DNA of 64,000 nucleotides from Rallus limicola (lineage: Eukaryota; Chordata; Aves; Gruiformes; Rallidae): NCBI GenBank assembly GCA_022605955.1, contig JAKCOZ010000627.1:1-64000 (forward strand), in the 5' to 3' direction. The notes beneath the pieces were generated by a model, which was not told where the DNA came from, ran no database searches, and saw only the letters and a program-made list of their open reading frames with translations. This document shows positions 50,116-61,603 of this stretch, in pieces. Each line of letters begins with the position of its first letter. The first letter of the stretch is position 1. The position numbers and the translations under genes were made by a program.

Positions 50116-53100
50116 ATGCCTTTCAGGCCTAGCTTCTTTACTTTGGGAGTTATTGCTGGACGTTTAGCATGTTTTGAACTGCAGTCTGCTAGGGCCGAGA
50201 AAAGCACCGTAGGAGGTTCCAGGCATGTTCCCTCTTTCCAGGCAAAGGAAAAGGCTGAGAGCCAAAGTGACAGGGTGTGCTCGTGTGTCCTGTTAGGAGG
50301 TTTCAGACAAGCTATGCCTTTCAGGCCTAGCTTCTTTACTTTGGGAGTTATTGCTGGACGTTTAGCATGTTTTGAACTGCAGTCTGCTAGGGCCGAGAAA
50401 AGCACCGTAGGAGGTTCCAGGCATGTTCCCTCTTTCCAGGCAAAGGAAAAGGCTGAGAGCCAAAGTGACAGGGTCTGCTCGTGTGTCCTGTTAGGAGGTT
50501 TCAGACAAGCTATGCCTTTCAGGCCTAGCTTCTTTACTTTGGGAGTTATTGCTGGACGTTTAGCATGTTTTGAACTGCAGTCTGCTAGGGCCGAGAAAAG
50601 CACCGTAGGAGGTTCCAGGCATGTTCCCTCTTTCCAGGCAAAGGAAAAGGCTGAGAGCCAAAGTGACAGGGTCTGCTCGTGTGTCCTGTTAGGAGGTTTC
50701 AGACAAGCTATGCCTTTCAGGCCTAGCTTCTTTACTTTGGGAGCTATTGCTGGACGTTTAGCATGTTTTGAACTGCAGTCTGCTAGGGCCGAGAAAAGCA
50801 CCGTAGGAGGTTCCAGGCATGTTCCCTCTTTCCAGGCAAAGGAAAAGGCTGAGAGCCAAAGTGACAGGGTCTGCTCGTGTGTCCTGTTAGGAGTTTTCAG
50901 ACAAGCTATGCCTTTCAGGCCTAGCTTCTTTACTTTGGGAGTTATTGCTGGACGTTTAGCATGTTTTGAACTGCAGTCTGCTAGGGCCGAGAAAAGCACC
51001 GTAGGAGGTTCCAGGCATGTTCCCTCTTTCCAGGCAAAGGAAAAGGCTGAGAGCCAAAGTGACAGGGTCTGCTCGTGTGTCCTGTTAGGAGGTTTCAGAC
51101 AAGCTATGCCTTTCAGGCCTAGCTTCTTTACTTTGGGAGTTATTGCTGGACGTTTAGCATGTTTTGAACTGCAGTCTGCTAGGGCCGAGAAAAGCACCGT
51201 AGGAGGTTCCAGGCATGTTCCCTCTTTCCAGGCAAAGGAAAAGGCTGAGAGCCAAAGTGACAGGGTCTGCTCGTGTGTCCTGTTAGGAGGTTTCAGAAAA
51301 GCTATGCCTTTCAGGCCTAGCTTCTTTACTTTGGGAGTTATTGCTGGACGTTTAGCATGTTTTGAACTGCAGTCTGCTAGGGCCGAGAAAAGCACCGTAG
51401 GAGGTTCCAGGCATGTTCCCTCTTTCCAGGCAAATGAAAAGGCTGAGAGCCAAAGTGACAGGGTCTGCTCGTGTGTCCTGTCAGGAGGTTTCAGACAAGC
51501 TATGCCTTTCAGGCCTAGCTTCTTTACTTTGGGAGTTATTGCTGGACGTTTAGCATGTTTTGAACTGCAGTCTGCTAGGGCCGAGAAAAGCACCGTAGGA
51601 GGTTCCAGGCATGTTCCCTCTTTCCAGACAAAGGAAAAGGCTGAGAGCCAAAGTGACAGGGTCTGCTCGTGTGTCCTGTTAGCAGGTTTCAGACAAGCTA
51701 TGCCTTTCAGGCCTAGCTTCTTTACTTTGGGAGTTATTGCTGGACGTTTAGCATGTTTTGAACTGCAGTCTGCTAGGGCCGAGAAAAGCACCGTAGGAGG
51801 TTCCAGGCATGTTCCCTCTTTCCAGGCAAAGGAAAAGGCTGAGAGCCAAAGTGACAGGGTCTGCTCGTGTGTCCTGTTAGGAGGTTTCAGACAAGCTATG
51901 CCTTTCAGGCCTAGCTTCTTTACTTTGGGAGTTATTGCTGGACGTTTAGCGTGTTTTGAACTGCAGTCTGCTAGGGCCGAGAAAAGCACCGTAGGAGGTT
52001 CCAGGCATGTTCCCTCTTTCCAGGCAAAGGAAAAGGCTGAGAGCCAAAGTGACAGGGTGTGCTCGTGTGTCCTGTTAGGAGGTTTCAGACAAGCTATGCC
52101 TTTCAGGCCTAGCTTCTTTACTTTGGGAGTTATTGCTGGACGTTTAGCATGTTTTGAACTGCAGTCTGCTAGGGCCGAGAAAAGCACCGTAGGAGGTTCC
52201 AGGCATGTTCCCTCTTTCCAGGCAAAGGAAAAGGCTGAGAGCCAAAGTGACATGGTCTGCTCGTGTGTCCTGTTAGGAGGTTTCAGACAAGCTATGCCTT
52301 TCAGGCCTAGCTTCTTTACTTTGGGAGTTATTGCTGGACGTTTAGCATGTTTTGAACTGCAGTCTGCTAGGGCCGAGAAAAGCACCGTAGGAGGTTCCAG
52401 GCATGTTCCCTCTTTCCAGGCAAAGGAAAAGGCTGAGAGCCAAAGTGACAGGGTCTGCTCGTGTGTCCTGTTAGGAGGTTTCAGACAAGATATGCCTTTC
52501 AGGCCTAGCTTCTTTACTTTGGGAGTTATTGCTGGACGTTTAGCATGTTTTGAACTGCAGTCTGCTAGGGCCGAGAAAAGCACCGTAGGAGGTTCCAGGC
52601 ATGTTCCCTCTTTCCAGGCAAAGGAAAAGGCTGAGAGCCAAAGTGACAGGGTCTGCTCGTGTGTCCTGTTAGGAGGTTTCAGACAAGCTATGCCTTTCAG
52701 GCCTAGCTTCTTTACTTTGGGAGTTATTGCTGGACGTTTAGCATGTTTTGAACTGCAGTCTGCTAGGGCCGAGAAAAGCACCGTAGGAGGTTCCAGGCAT
52801 GTTCCCTCTTTCCAGGCAAAGGAAAAGGCTGAGAGCCAAAGTGACAGGGTCTGCTCGTGTGTCCTGTTAGGGGGTTTCAGACAAGCTATGCCTTTCAGGC
52901 CTAGCTTCTTTACTTTGGGAGTTATTGCTGGACGTTTAGCATGTTTTGAACTGCAGTCTGCTAGGGCCGAGAAAAGCACCGTAGGAGGTTCCAGGCATGT
53001 TCCCTCTTTCCAGGCAAAGGAAAAGGCTGAGAGCCAAAGTGACAGGGTCTGCTCGTGTGTCCTGTTAGGAGGTTTCAGACAAGCTATGCCTTTCAGGCCT

Positions 53101-54075
53101 AGCTTCTTTACTTTGGGAGTTATTGCTGGACGTTTAGCATGTTTTGAACTGCAGTCTGCTAGGGCCGAGAAAAGCACCGTAGGAGGTTCCAGGCATGTTC
53201 CCTCTTTCCAGGCAAAGGAAAAGGCTGAGAGCCAAAGTGACAGGGTCTGCTCGTGTGTCCTGTCAGGAGGTTTCAGACAAGCTATGCCTTTCAGGCCTAG
53301 CTTCTTTACTTTGGGAGTTATTGCTGGACGTTTAGCATGTTTTGAACTGCAGTCTGCTAGGGCCGAGAAAAGCACCGTAGGAGGTTCCAGGCATGTTCCC
53401 TCTTTCCAGGCAAAGGAAAAGGCTGAGAGCCAAAGTGACAGGGTCTGCTCGTGTGTCCTGTTAGGGGGTTTCAGACAAGCTATGCCTTTCAGGCCTAGCT
53501 TCTTTACTTTGGGAGTTATTGCTGGACGTTTAGCATGTTTTGAACTGCAGTCTGCTAGGGCCGAGAAAAGCACCGTAGGAGGTTCCAAGCATGTTCCCTC
53601 TTTCCAGGCAAAGGAAAAGGCTGAGAGCCAAAGTGACAGGGTCTGCTCGTGTGTCCTGTTAGGAGGTTTCAGACAAGCTATGCCTTTCAGGCCTAGCTTC
53701 TTTACTTTGGGAGTTATTGCTGGACGTTTAGCATGTTTTGAACTGCAGTCTGCTAGGGCCGAGAAAAGCACCGTAGGAGGTTCCAGGCATGTTCCCTCTT
53801 TCCAGGCAAAGGAAAAGGCTGAGAGCCAAAGTGACAGGGTCTGCTCGTGTGTCCTGTCAGGAGGTTTCAGACAAGCTATGCCTTTCAGGCCTAGCTTCTT
53901 TACTTTGGGAGTTATTGCTGGACGTTTAGCATGTTTTGAACTGCAGTCTGCTAGGGCCGAGAAAAGCACCGTAGGAGGTTCCAGGCATGTTCCCTCTTTC
54001 CAGGCAAAGGAAAAGGCTGAGAGCCAATGTGACAGGGTCTGCTCGTGTGTCCTGTCAGGAGGTTTCAGACAAGCT

Positions 54076-56253
54076 ATGCCTTTCAGGCCTAGCTTCTTTA
54101 CTTTGGAAGTTATTGCTGGACGTTTAGCATGTTTTGAACTGCAGTCTGCTAGGGCCGAGAAAAGCACCGTAGGAGGTTCCAGGCATGTTCCCTCTTTCCA
54201 GGCAAAGGAAAAGGCTGAGAGCCAAAGTGACAGGGTCTGCTCGTGTGTCCTGTTAGGAGGTTTCAGACAAGCTATGCCTTTCAGGCCTAGCTTCTTTACT
54301 TTGGGAGTTATTGCTGGACGTTTAGCATGTTTTGAACTGCAGTCTGCTAGGGCCGAGAAAAGCACCGTAGGAGGTTCCAGGCATGTTCCCTCTTTCCAGG
54401 CAAAGGAAAAGGCTGAGAGCCAAAGTGACAGGGTCTGCTCGTGTGTCCTGTTAGGAGGTTTCAGACAAGCTATGCCTTTCAGGCCTCGCTTCTTTACTTT
54501 GGGAGTTATTGCTGGACGTTTAGCATGTTTTGAACTGCAGTCTGCTAGGGCCGAGAAAAGCACCGTAGGAGGTTCCAGGCATGTTCCCTCTTTCCAGGCA
54601 AAGGAAAAGGCTGAGAGCCAAAGTGACAGGGTCTGCTCGTGTGTCCTGTTAGGGGGTTTCAGACAAGCTATGCCTTTCAGGCCTAGCTTCTTTACTTTGG
54701 GAGTTATTGCTGGACGTTTAGCATGTTTTGAACTGCAGTCTGCTAGGGCCGAGAAAAGCACCGTAGGAGGTTCCAGGCATGTTCCCTCTTTCCAGGCAAA
54801 GGAAAAGGCTGAGAGCCAAAGTGACAGGGTCTGCTCGTGTGTCCTGTTAGGAGGTTTCAGACAAGCTATGCCTTTCAGGCCTAGCTTCTTTACTTTGGGA
54901 GTTATTGCTGGACGTTTAGCATGTTTTGAACTGCAGTCTGCTAGGGCCGAGAAAAGCACCGTAGGAGGTTCCAGGCATGTTCCCTCTTTCCAGGCAAAGG
55001 AAAAGGCTGAGAGCCAAAGTGACAGGGTCTGCTCGTGTGTCCTGTTAGGAGGTTTCAGACAAGCTATGCCTTTCAGGCCTAGCTTCTTTACTTTGGGAGT
55101 TATTGCTGGACGTTTAGCATGTTTTGAACTGCAGTCTGCTAGGGCCGAGAAAAGCACCGTAGGAGGTTCCAGGCATGTTCCCTCTTTCCAGGCAAAGGAA
55201 AAGGCTGAGAGCCAAAGTGACAGGGTCTGCTCGTGTGTCCTGTTAGGAGGTTTCAGACGAGCTATGCCTTTCAGGCCTAGCTTCTTTACTTTGGGAGTTA
55301 TTGCTGGACGTTTAGCATGTTTTGAACTGCAGTCTGCTAGGGCCGAGAAAAGCACCGTAGGAGGTTCCAGGCATGTTCCCTCTTTCCAGGCAAAGGAAAA
55401 GGCTGAGAGCCAAAGTGACAGGGTCTGCTCGTGTGTCCTGTCAGGAGGTTTCAGACAAGCTATGCCTTTCAGGCCTAGCTTCTTTACTTTGGGAGTTATT
55501 GCTGGACGTTTAGCATGTTTTGAACTGCAGTCTGCTAGGGCCAAGAAAAGCCCCGTAGGAGGTTCCAGGCATGTTCCCTCTTTCCAGGCAAAGGAAAAGG
55601 CTGAGAGCCAAAGTGACAGGGTCTGCTCGTGTGTCCTGTTAGGAGGTTTCAGACAAGCTATGCCTTTCAGGCCTAGCTTCTTTACTTTGGAAGTTATTGC
55701 TGGACATTTACCATGTTTTGAACTGCAGTCTGCTAGGGCCGAGAAAAGCACCATAGGAGGTTCCAGGCATGTTCCCTCTTTCCAGGCAAAGGAAAAGGCT
55801 GAGAGCCAAAATGACAGGGTCTGCTCGTGTGTCCTGTTAGGAGGTTTCAGACGAGCTATGCCTTTCAGGCCTAGCTTCTTTACTTTGGGAGTTATTGCTG
55901 GACGTTTAGCATGTTTTGAACTGCAGTCTGCTAGGGCCGAGAAAAGCACTGTAGGAGGTTCCAGGCATGTTCCCTCTTTCCAGGCAAAGGAAAAGGCTGA
56001 GAGCCAAAGTGACAGGGTCTGCTCGTGTGTCCTGTTAGGAGGTTTCAGACAAGCTATGCCTTTCAGGCCTAGCTTCTTTACTTTGGGAGTTATTGCTGGA
56101 CGTTTAGCATGTTTTGAACTGCAGTCTGCTAGGGCCGAGAAAAGCACCGTAGGAGGTTCCAGGCATGTTCCCTCTTTCCAGGCAAAGGAAAAGGCTGAGA
56201 GCCAAAGTGACAGGGTCTGCTCGTGTGTCCTGTTAGGAGGTTTCAGACAAGCT
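54076..56253 (+). repeat. 38-monomer-spaced block, first copy, with divergent monomer
   Basis: Eleven monomers with the ordered markers TTTGGAAGTT (near 54107), GGCCTCGCTTC (54487), TTAGGGGGTT (near 54652), GCCCCGTAGG (near 55550) and the five-change monomer starting at 55660. Each returns near 61634-63188, 38 monomers later (7528 bases, four more than 38 x 198 because of intervening indels). A TTAGGGGGTT marker near 53464 pairs with one near 60991, so the duplicated region may extend further left. Confidence 0.82.
55660..55857 (+). repeat. Most divergent monomer type, copy 1 of 3
   Basis: Carries five differences from the consensus: TTTGGAAGTT, GGACATTTA, TTACCATG, ACCATAGG and CAAAATGAC. 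Four of the five are G to A on this strand, and two of those fall in CpGs. The same five changes occur together in the monomers starting at 58038 and 63188. All three are followed by a CGAGC junction and a CACTGTAGG monomer, so they descend from one ancestor spread by duplication. Confidence 0.9.
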
Positions 56254-57242
56254 ATGCCTTTCAAGGCCTAGCTTCTTTACTTTGGGAGTTATTGCTGGAC
56301 GTTTAGCATGTTTTGAACTGCAGTCTGCTAGGGCCGAGAAAAGCACCGTAGGAGGTTCCAGGCATGTTCCCTCTTTCCAGGCAAAGGAAAAGGCTGAGAG
56401 CCAAAGTGACAGGGTCTGCTCGTGTGTCCTGTTAGGAGGTTTCAGACAAGCTATGCCTTTCAGGCCTAGCTTCTTTACTTTGGGAGTTATTGCTGGACGT
56501 TTAGCATGTTTTGAACTGCAGTCTGCTAGGGCCGAGAAAAGCACCGTAGGAGGTTCCAGGCATGTTCCCTCTTTCCAGGCAAAGGAAAAGGCTGAGAGCC
56601 AAAGTGACAGGGTCTGCTCGTGTGTCCTGTTAGGAGGTTTCAGACAAGCTATGCCTTTCAGGCCTAGCTTCTTTACTTTGGGAGTTATTGCTGGACGTTT
56701 AGCATGTTTGAACTGCAGTCTGCTAGGGCCGAGAAAAGCACCGTAGGAGGTTCCAGGCATGTTCCCTCTTTCCAGGCAAAGGAAAAGGCTGAGAGCCAAA
56801 GTGACAGGTCTGCTCGTGTGTCCTGTCAGGAGGTTTCAGACAAGCTATGCCTTTCAGGCCTAGCTTCTTTACTTTGGGAGTTATTGCTGGACGTTTAGCA
56901 TGTTTTGAACTGCAGTCTGCTAGGGCCGAGAAAAGCACCGTAGGAGGTTCCAGGCATGTTCCCTCTTTCCAGGCAAGGAAAAGGCTGAGAGCCAAAGTGA
57001 CAGGGTCTGCTCGTGTGTCCTGTTAGGAGGTTTCAGACAAGCTATGCCTTTCAGGCCTAGCTTCTTTACTTTGGGAGTTATTGCTGGACGTTTAGCATGT
57101 TTTGAACTGCAGTCTGCTAGGGCCGAGAAAAGCACCGTAGGAGGTTCCAGGCATGTTCCCTCTTTCCAGGCAAAGGGAAAAGGCTGAGAGCCAAAGTGAC
57201 AGGGTCTGCTCGTGTGTCCTGTTAGGAGGTTTCAGACAAGCT
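56254..57242 (+). repeat. Five consecutive-region monomers with a cluster of 1-base indels
   Basis: Six single-base length changes fall within about 1 kb: A gained at 56263-56264, T lost at 56707-56709, G lost at 56807-56808, A lost at 56975-56976 and G gained at 57175-57177, after the left neighbours ran 91 units with none. The one further similar event upstream is the C gained at 38151-38154, which is counted separately, so five of these changes lie inside this interval. Monomer lengths are 199, 198, 196, 197 and 199. Every change alters a run of one to four identical bases. Either this is a low-quality consensus patch or a locally decaying segment. Confidence 0.8.
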
Positions 57243-57440
57243 ATGCCTTTCAGGCCTAGCTTCTTTACTTTGGGAGTTATTGCTGGACGTTTAGCATGTT
57301 TTGAACTGCAGTCTGCTAGGGCCGAGAAAAGCACCGTAGGAGGTTCCAGGCATGTTCCCTCTTTCCAGGCAAAGGAAAAGGCTGAGAGCCAAAGTGACAG
57401 GGTCTGCTCGTGTGTCCTGTTAGGAGGTTTCAGACAAGCT

Positions 57441-57641
57441 ATGCCTTTCAGGCCTAGCTTCTTTACTTTGGGAGTTATTGCTGGACGTTTAGCATGTTTT
57501 GAACTGCAGTCTGCTAGGGCCGAGAAAAGCACCGTAGGAGGTTCCAGGCATGTTCCAGGCTCTTTCCAGGCAAAGGAAAAGGCTGAGAGCCAAAGTGACA
57601 GGGTCTGCTCGTGTGTCCTGTTAGGAGGTTTCAGACAAGCT
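57441..57641 (+). repeat. 201-bp monomer with an AGG insertion
   Basis: Reads TGTTCCAGGCTCTTTCC where the consensus has TGTTCCCTCTTTCC; the three extra bases are at 57557-57559. The inserted bases recreate the TTCCAGGC motif found just before and after it, as a slippage or short template switch would. The identical insertion occurs in the monomer at 59423-59623 (59539-59541), ten monomers downstream, so it is an inherited variant rather than a read error. Confidence 0.88.
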
Positions 57642-58631
57642 ATGCCTTTCAGGCCTAGCTTCTTTACTTTGGGAGTTATTGCTGGACGTTTAGCATGTTT
57701 TGAACTGCAGTCTGCTAGGGCCGAGAAAAGCCCCGTAGGAGGTTCCAGGCATGTTCCCTCTTTCCAGGCAAAGGAAAAGGCTGAGAGCCAAAGTGACAGG
57801 GTCTGCTCGTGTGTCCTGTCAGGAGGTTTCAGACAAGCTATGCCTTTCAGGCCTAGCTTCTTTACTTTGGGAGTTATTGCTGGACGTTTAGCATGTTTTG
57901 AACTGCAGTCTGCTAGGGCCGAGAAAAGCCCCGTAGGAGGTTCCAGGCATGTTCCCTCTTTCCAGGCAAAGGAAAAGGCTGAGAGCCAAAGTGACAGGGT
58001 CTGCTCGTGTGTCCTGTTAGGAGGTTTCAGACAAGCTATGCCTTTCAGGCCTAGCTTCTTTACTTTGGAAGTTATTGCTGGACATTTACCATGTTTTGAA
58101 CTGCAGTCTGCTAGGGCCGAGAAAAGCACCATAGGAGGTTCCAGGCATGTTCCCTCTTTCCAGGCAAAGGAAAAGGCTGAGAGCCAAAATGACAGGGTCT
58201 GCTCGTGTGTCCTGTTAGGAGGTTTCAGACGAGCTATGCCTTTCAGGCCTAGCTTCTTTACTTTGGGAGTTATTGCTGGACGTTTAGCATGTTTTGAACT
58301 GCAGTCTGCTAGGGCCGAGAAAAGCACTGTAGGAGGTTCCAGGCATGTTCCCTCTTTCCAGGCAAAGGAAAAGGCTGAGAGCCAAAGTGACAGGGTCTGC
58401 TCGTGTGTCCTGTTAGGAGGTTTCAGACAAGCTATGCCTTTCAGGCCTAGCTTCTTTACTTTGGGAGTTATTGCTGGACGTTTAGCATGTTTTGAACTGC
58501 AGTCTGCTAGGGCCGAGAAAAGCACCGTAGGAGGTTCCAGGCATGTTCCCTCTTTCCAGGCAAAGGAAAAGGCTGAGAGCCAAAGTGACAGGGTCTGCTC
58601 GTGTGTCCTGTCAGGAGGTTTCAGACAAGCT
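57642..58631 (+). repeat. Middle copy of the divergent-monomer block
   Basis: Five monomers with GCCCCGTAGG (near 57731 and 57929), the five-change monomer starting at 58038, the CACTGTAGG monomer (about 58327) and a TGTCAGG junction. This order resembles 55264-56253 and 62792-63781. GCCCCGTAGG monomers flank it again at about 58711 and 58919. That marker is rare elsewhere, so its density here suggests local amplification. Confidence 0.78.
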
Positions 58632-58829
58632 ATGCCTTTCAGGCCTAGCTTCTTTACTTTGGGAGTTATTGCTGGACGTTTAGCATGTTTTGAACTGCAG
58701 TCTGCTAGGGCCGAGAAAAGCCCCGTAGGAGGTTCCAGGCATGTTCCCTCTTTCCAGGCAAAGGAAAAGGCTGAGAGCCAAAGTGACAGGGTCTGCTCGT
58801 GTGTCCTGTTAGGAGGTTTCAGACAAGCT

Positions 58830-59026
58830 ATGCCTTTCAGGCCTAGCTTCTTTACTTTGGGAGTTATTGCTGGACGTTTAGCATGTTTTGAACTGCAGTC
58901 TGCTAGGGCCGAGAAAAGCCCCGTAGGAGGTTCCAGGCATGTTCCCTCTTTCCAGGCAAGGAAAAGGCTGAGAGCCAAAGTGACAGGGTCTGCTCGTGTG
59001 TCCTGTTAGGAGGTTTCAGACAAGCT
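58830..59026 (+). repeat. 197-bp monomer with a one-base deletion
   Basis: CCAGGCAAGGAAAAG at 58958-58959 has AA where other monomers have AAA. It is the same lesion as at 56975-56976. It ends the + strand frame that was open from 57153; a new frame is then open from 59027 to the window edge, since the only later length change (59539-59541) is three bases. Confidence 0.85.
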
Positions 59027-59422
59027 ATGCCTTTCAGGCCTAGCTTCTTTACTTTGGGAGTTATTGCTGGACGTTTAGCATGTTTTGAACTGCAGTCTGC
59101 TAGGGCCGAGAAAAGCACCGTAGGAGGTTCCAGGCATGTTCCCTCTTTCCAGGCAAAGGAAAAGGCTGAGAGCCAAAGTGACAGGGTCTGCTCGTGTGTC
59201 CTGTTAGGAGGTTTCAGACAAGCTATGCCTTTCAGGCCTAGCTTCTTTACTTTGGGAGTTATTGCTGGACGTTTAGCATGTTTTGAACTGCAGTCTGCTA
59301 GGGCCGAGAAAAGCACCGTAGGAGGTTCCAGGCATGTTCCCTCTTTCCAGGCAAAGGAAAAGGCTGAGAGCCAAAGTGACAGGGTCTGCTCGTGTGTCCT
59401 GTTAGGAGGTTTCAGACAAGCT

Positions 59423-59623
59423 ATGCCTTTCAGGCCTAGCTTCTTTACTTTGGGAGTTATTGCTGGACGTTTAGCATGTTTTGAACTGCAGTCTGCTAGG
59501 GCCGAGAAAAGCACCGTAGGAGGTTCCAGGCATGTTCCAGGCTCTTTCCAGGCAAAGGAAAAGGCTGAGAGCCAAAGTGACAGGGTCTGCTCGTGTGTCC
59601 TGTTAGGAGGTTTCAGACAAGCT
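59423..59623 (+). repeat. 201-bp monomer with the same AGG insertion, second copy
   Basis: Matches the insertion at 57557-57559, here at 59539-59541. The next monomer carries GGGCCAAGAAAAG (about 59705), also seen at 41287 and 55543. The surrounding monomers otherwise look consensus-like. Confidence 0.88.
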
Positions 59624-61603
59624 ATGCCTTTCAGGCCTAGCTTCTTTACTTTGGGAGTTATTGCTGGACGTTTAGCATGTTTTGAACTGCAGTCTGCTAG
59701 GGCCAAGAAAAGCACCGTAGGAGGTTCCAGGCATGTTCCCTCTTTCCAGGCAAAGGAAAAGGCTGAGAGCCAAAGTGACAGGGTCTGCTCGTGTGTCCTG
59801 TCAGGAGGTTTCAGACAAGCTATGCCTTTCAGGCCTAGCTTCTTTACTTTGGGAGTTATTGCTGGACGTTTAGCATGTTTTGAACTGCAGTCTGCTAGGG
59901 CCGAGAAAAGCACTGTAGGAGGTTCCAGGCATGTTCCCTCTTTCCAGGCAAAGGAAAAGGCTGAGAGCCAAAGTGACAGGGTCTGCTCGTGTGTCCTGTT
60001 AGGAGGTTTCAGACAAGCTATGCCTTTCAGGCCTAGCTTCTTTACTTTGGGAGTTATTGCTGGACGTTTAGCATGTTTTGAACTGCAGTCTGCTAGGGCC
60101 GAGAAAAGCACCGTAGGAGGTTCCAGGCATGTTCCCTCTTTCCAGGCAAAGGAAAAGGCTGAGAGCCAAAGTGACAGGGTCTGCTCGTGTGTCCTGTTAG
60201 GAGGTTTCAGACAAGCTATGCCTTTCAGGCCTAGCTTCTTTACTTTGGGAGTTATTGCTGGACGTTTAGCATGTTTTGAACTGCAGTCTGCTAGGGCCGA
60301 GAAAAGCACCGTAGGAGGTTCCAGGCATGTTCCCTCTTTCCAGGCAAAGGAAAAGGCTGAGAGCCAAAGTGACAGGGTCTGCTCGTGTGTCCTGTTAGGA
60401 GGTTTCAGACAAGCTATGCCTTTCAGGCCTAGCTTCTTTACTTTGGGAGTTATTGCTGGACGTTTAGCATGTTTTGAACTGCAGTCTGCTAGGGCCGAGA
60501 AAAGCACCGTAGGAGGTTCCAGGCATGTTCCCTCTTTCCAGGCAAAGGAAAAGGCTGAGAGCCAAAGTGACAGGGTCTGCTCGTGTGTCCTGTCAGGAGG
60601 TTTCAGACAAGCTATGCCTTTCAGGCCTAGCTTCTTTACTTTGGGAGTTATTGCTGGACGTTTAGCATGTTTTGAACTGCAGTCTGCTAGGGCCGAGAAA
60701 AGCACCGTAGGAGGTTCCAGGCATGTTCCCTCTTTCCAGGCAAAGGAAAAGGCTGAGAGCCAAAGTGACAGGGTCTGCTCGTGTGTCCTGTTAGGAGGTT
60801 TCAGACGAGCTATGCCTTTCAGGCCTAGCTTCTTTACTTTGGGAGTTATTGCTGGACGTTTAGCATGTTTTGAACTGCAGTCTGCTAGGGCCGAGAAAAG
60901 CACCGTAGGAGGTTCCAGGCATGTTCCCTCTTTCCAGGCAAAGGAAAAGGCTGAGAGCCAAAGTGACAGGGTCTGCTCGTGTGTCCTGTTAGGGGGTTTC
61001 AGACAAGCTATGCCTTTCAGGCCTAGCTTCTTTACTTTGGGAGTTATTGCTGGACGTTTAGCATGTTTTGAACTGCAGTCTGCTAGGGCCGAGAAAAGCA
61101 CCGTAGGAGGTTCCAGGCATGTTCCCTCTTTCCAGGCAAAGGAAAAGGCTGAGAGCCAAAGTGACAGGGTCTGCTCGTGTGTCCTGTTAGGAGGTTTCAG
61201 ACAAGCTATGCCTTTCAGGCCTAGCTTCTTTACTTTGGGAGTTATTGCTGGACGTTTATCATGTTTTGAACTGCAGTCTGCTAGGGCCGAGAAAAGCACC
61301 GTAGGAGGTTCCAGGCATGTTCCCTCTTTCCAGGCAAAGGAAAAGGCTGAGAGCCAAAGTGACAGGGTCTGCTCGTGTGTCCTGTCAGGAGGTTTCAGAC
61401 AAGCTATGCCTTTCAGGCCTAGCTTCTTTACTTTGGGAGTTATTGCTGGACGTTTATCATGTTTTGAACTGCAGTCTGCTAGGGCCGAGAAAAGCACCGT
61501 AGGAGGTTCCAGGCATGTTCCCTCTTTCCAGGCAAAGGAAAAGGCTGAGAGCCAAAGTGACAGGGTCTGCTCGTGTGTCCTGTCAGGAGGTTTCAGACAA
61601 GCT

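Noticed and set aside
38146..56271. A second long + strand coding region of about 6,041 residues
   Set aside because: It is the same satellite frame re-entered after the C insertion at 38151-38154. Its apparent start and end are set by two one-base indels, not by gene structure.
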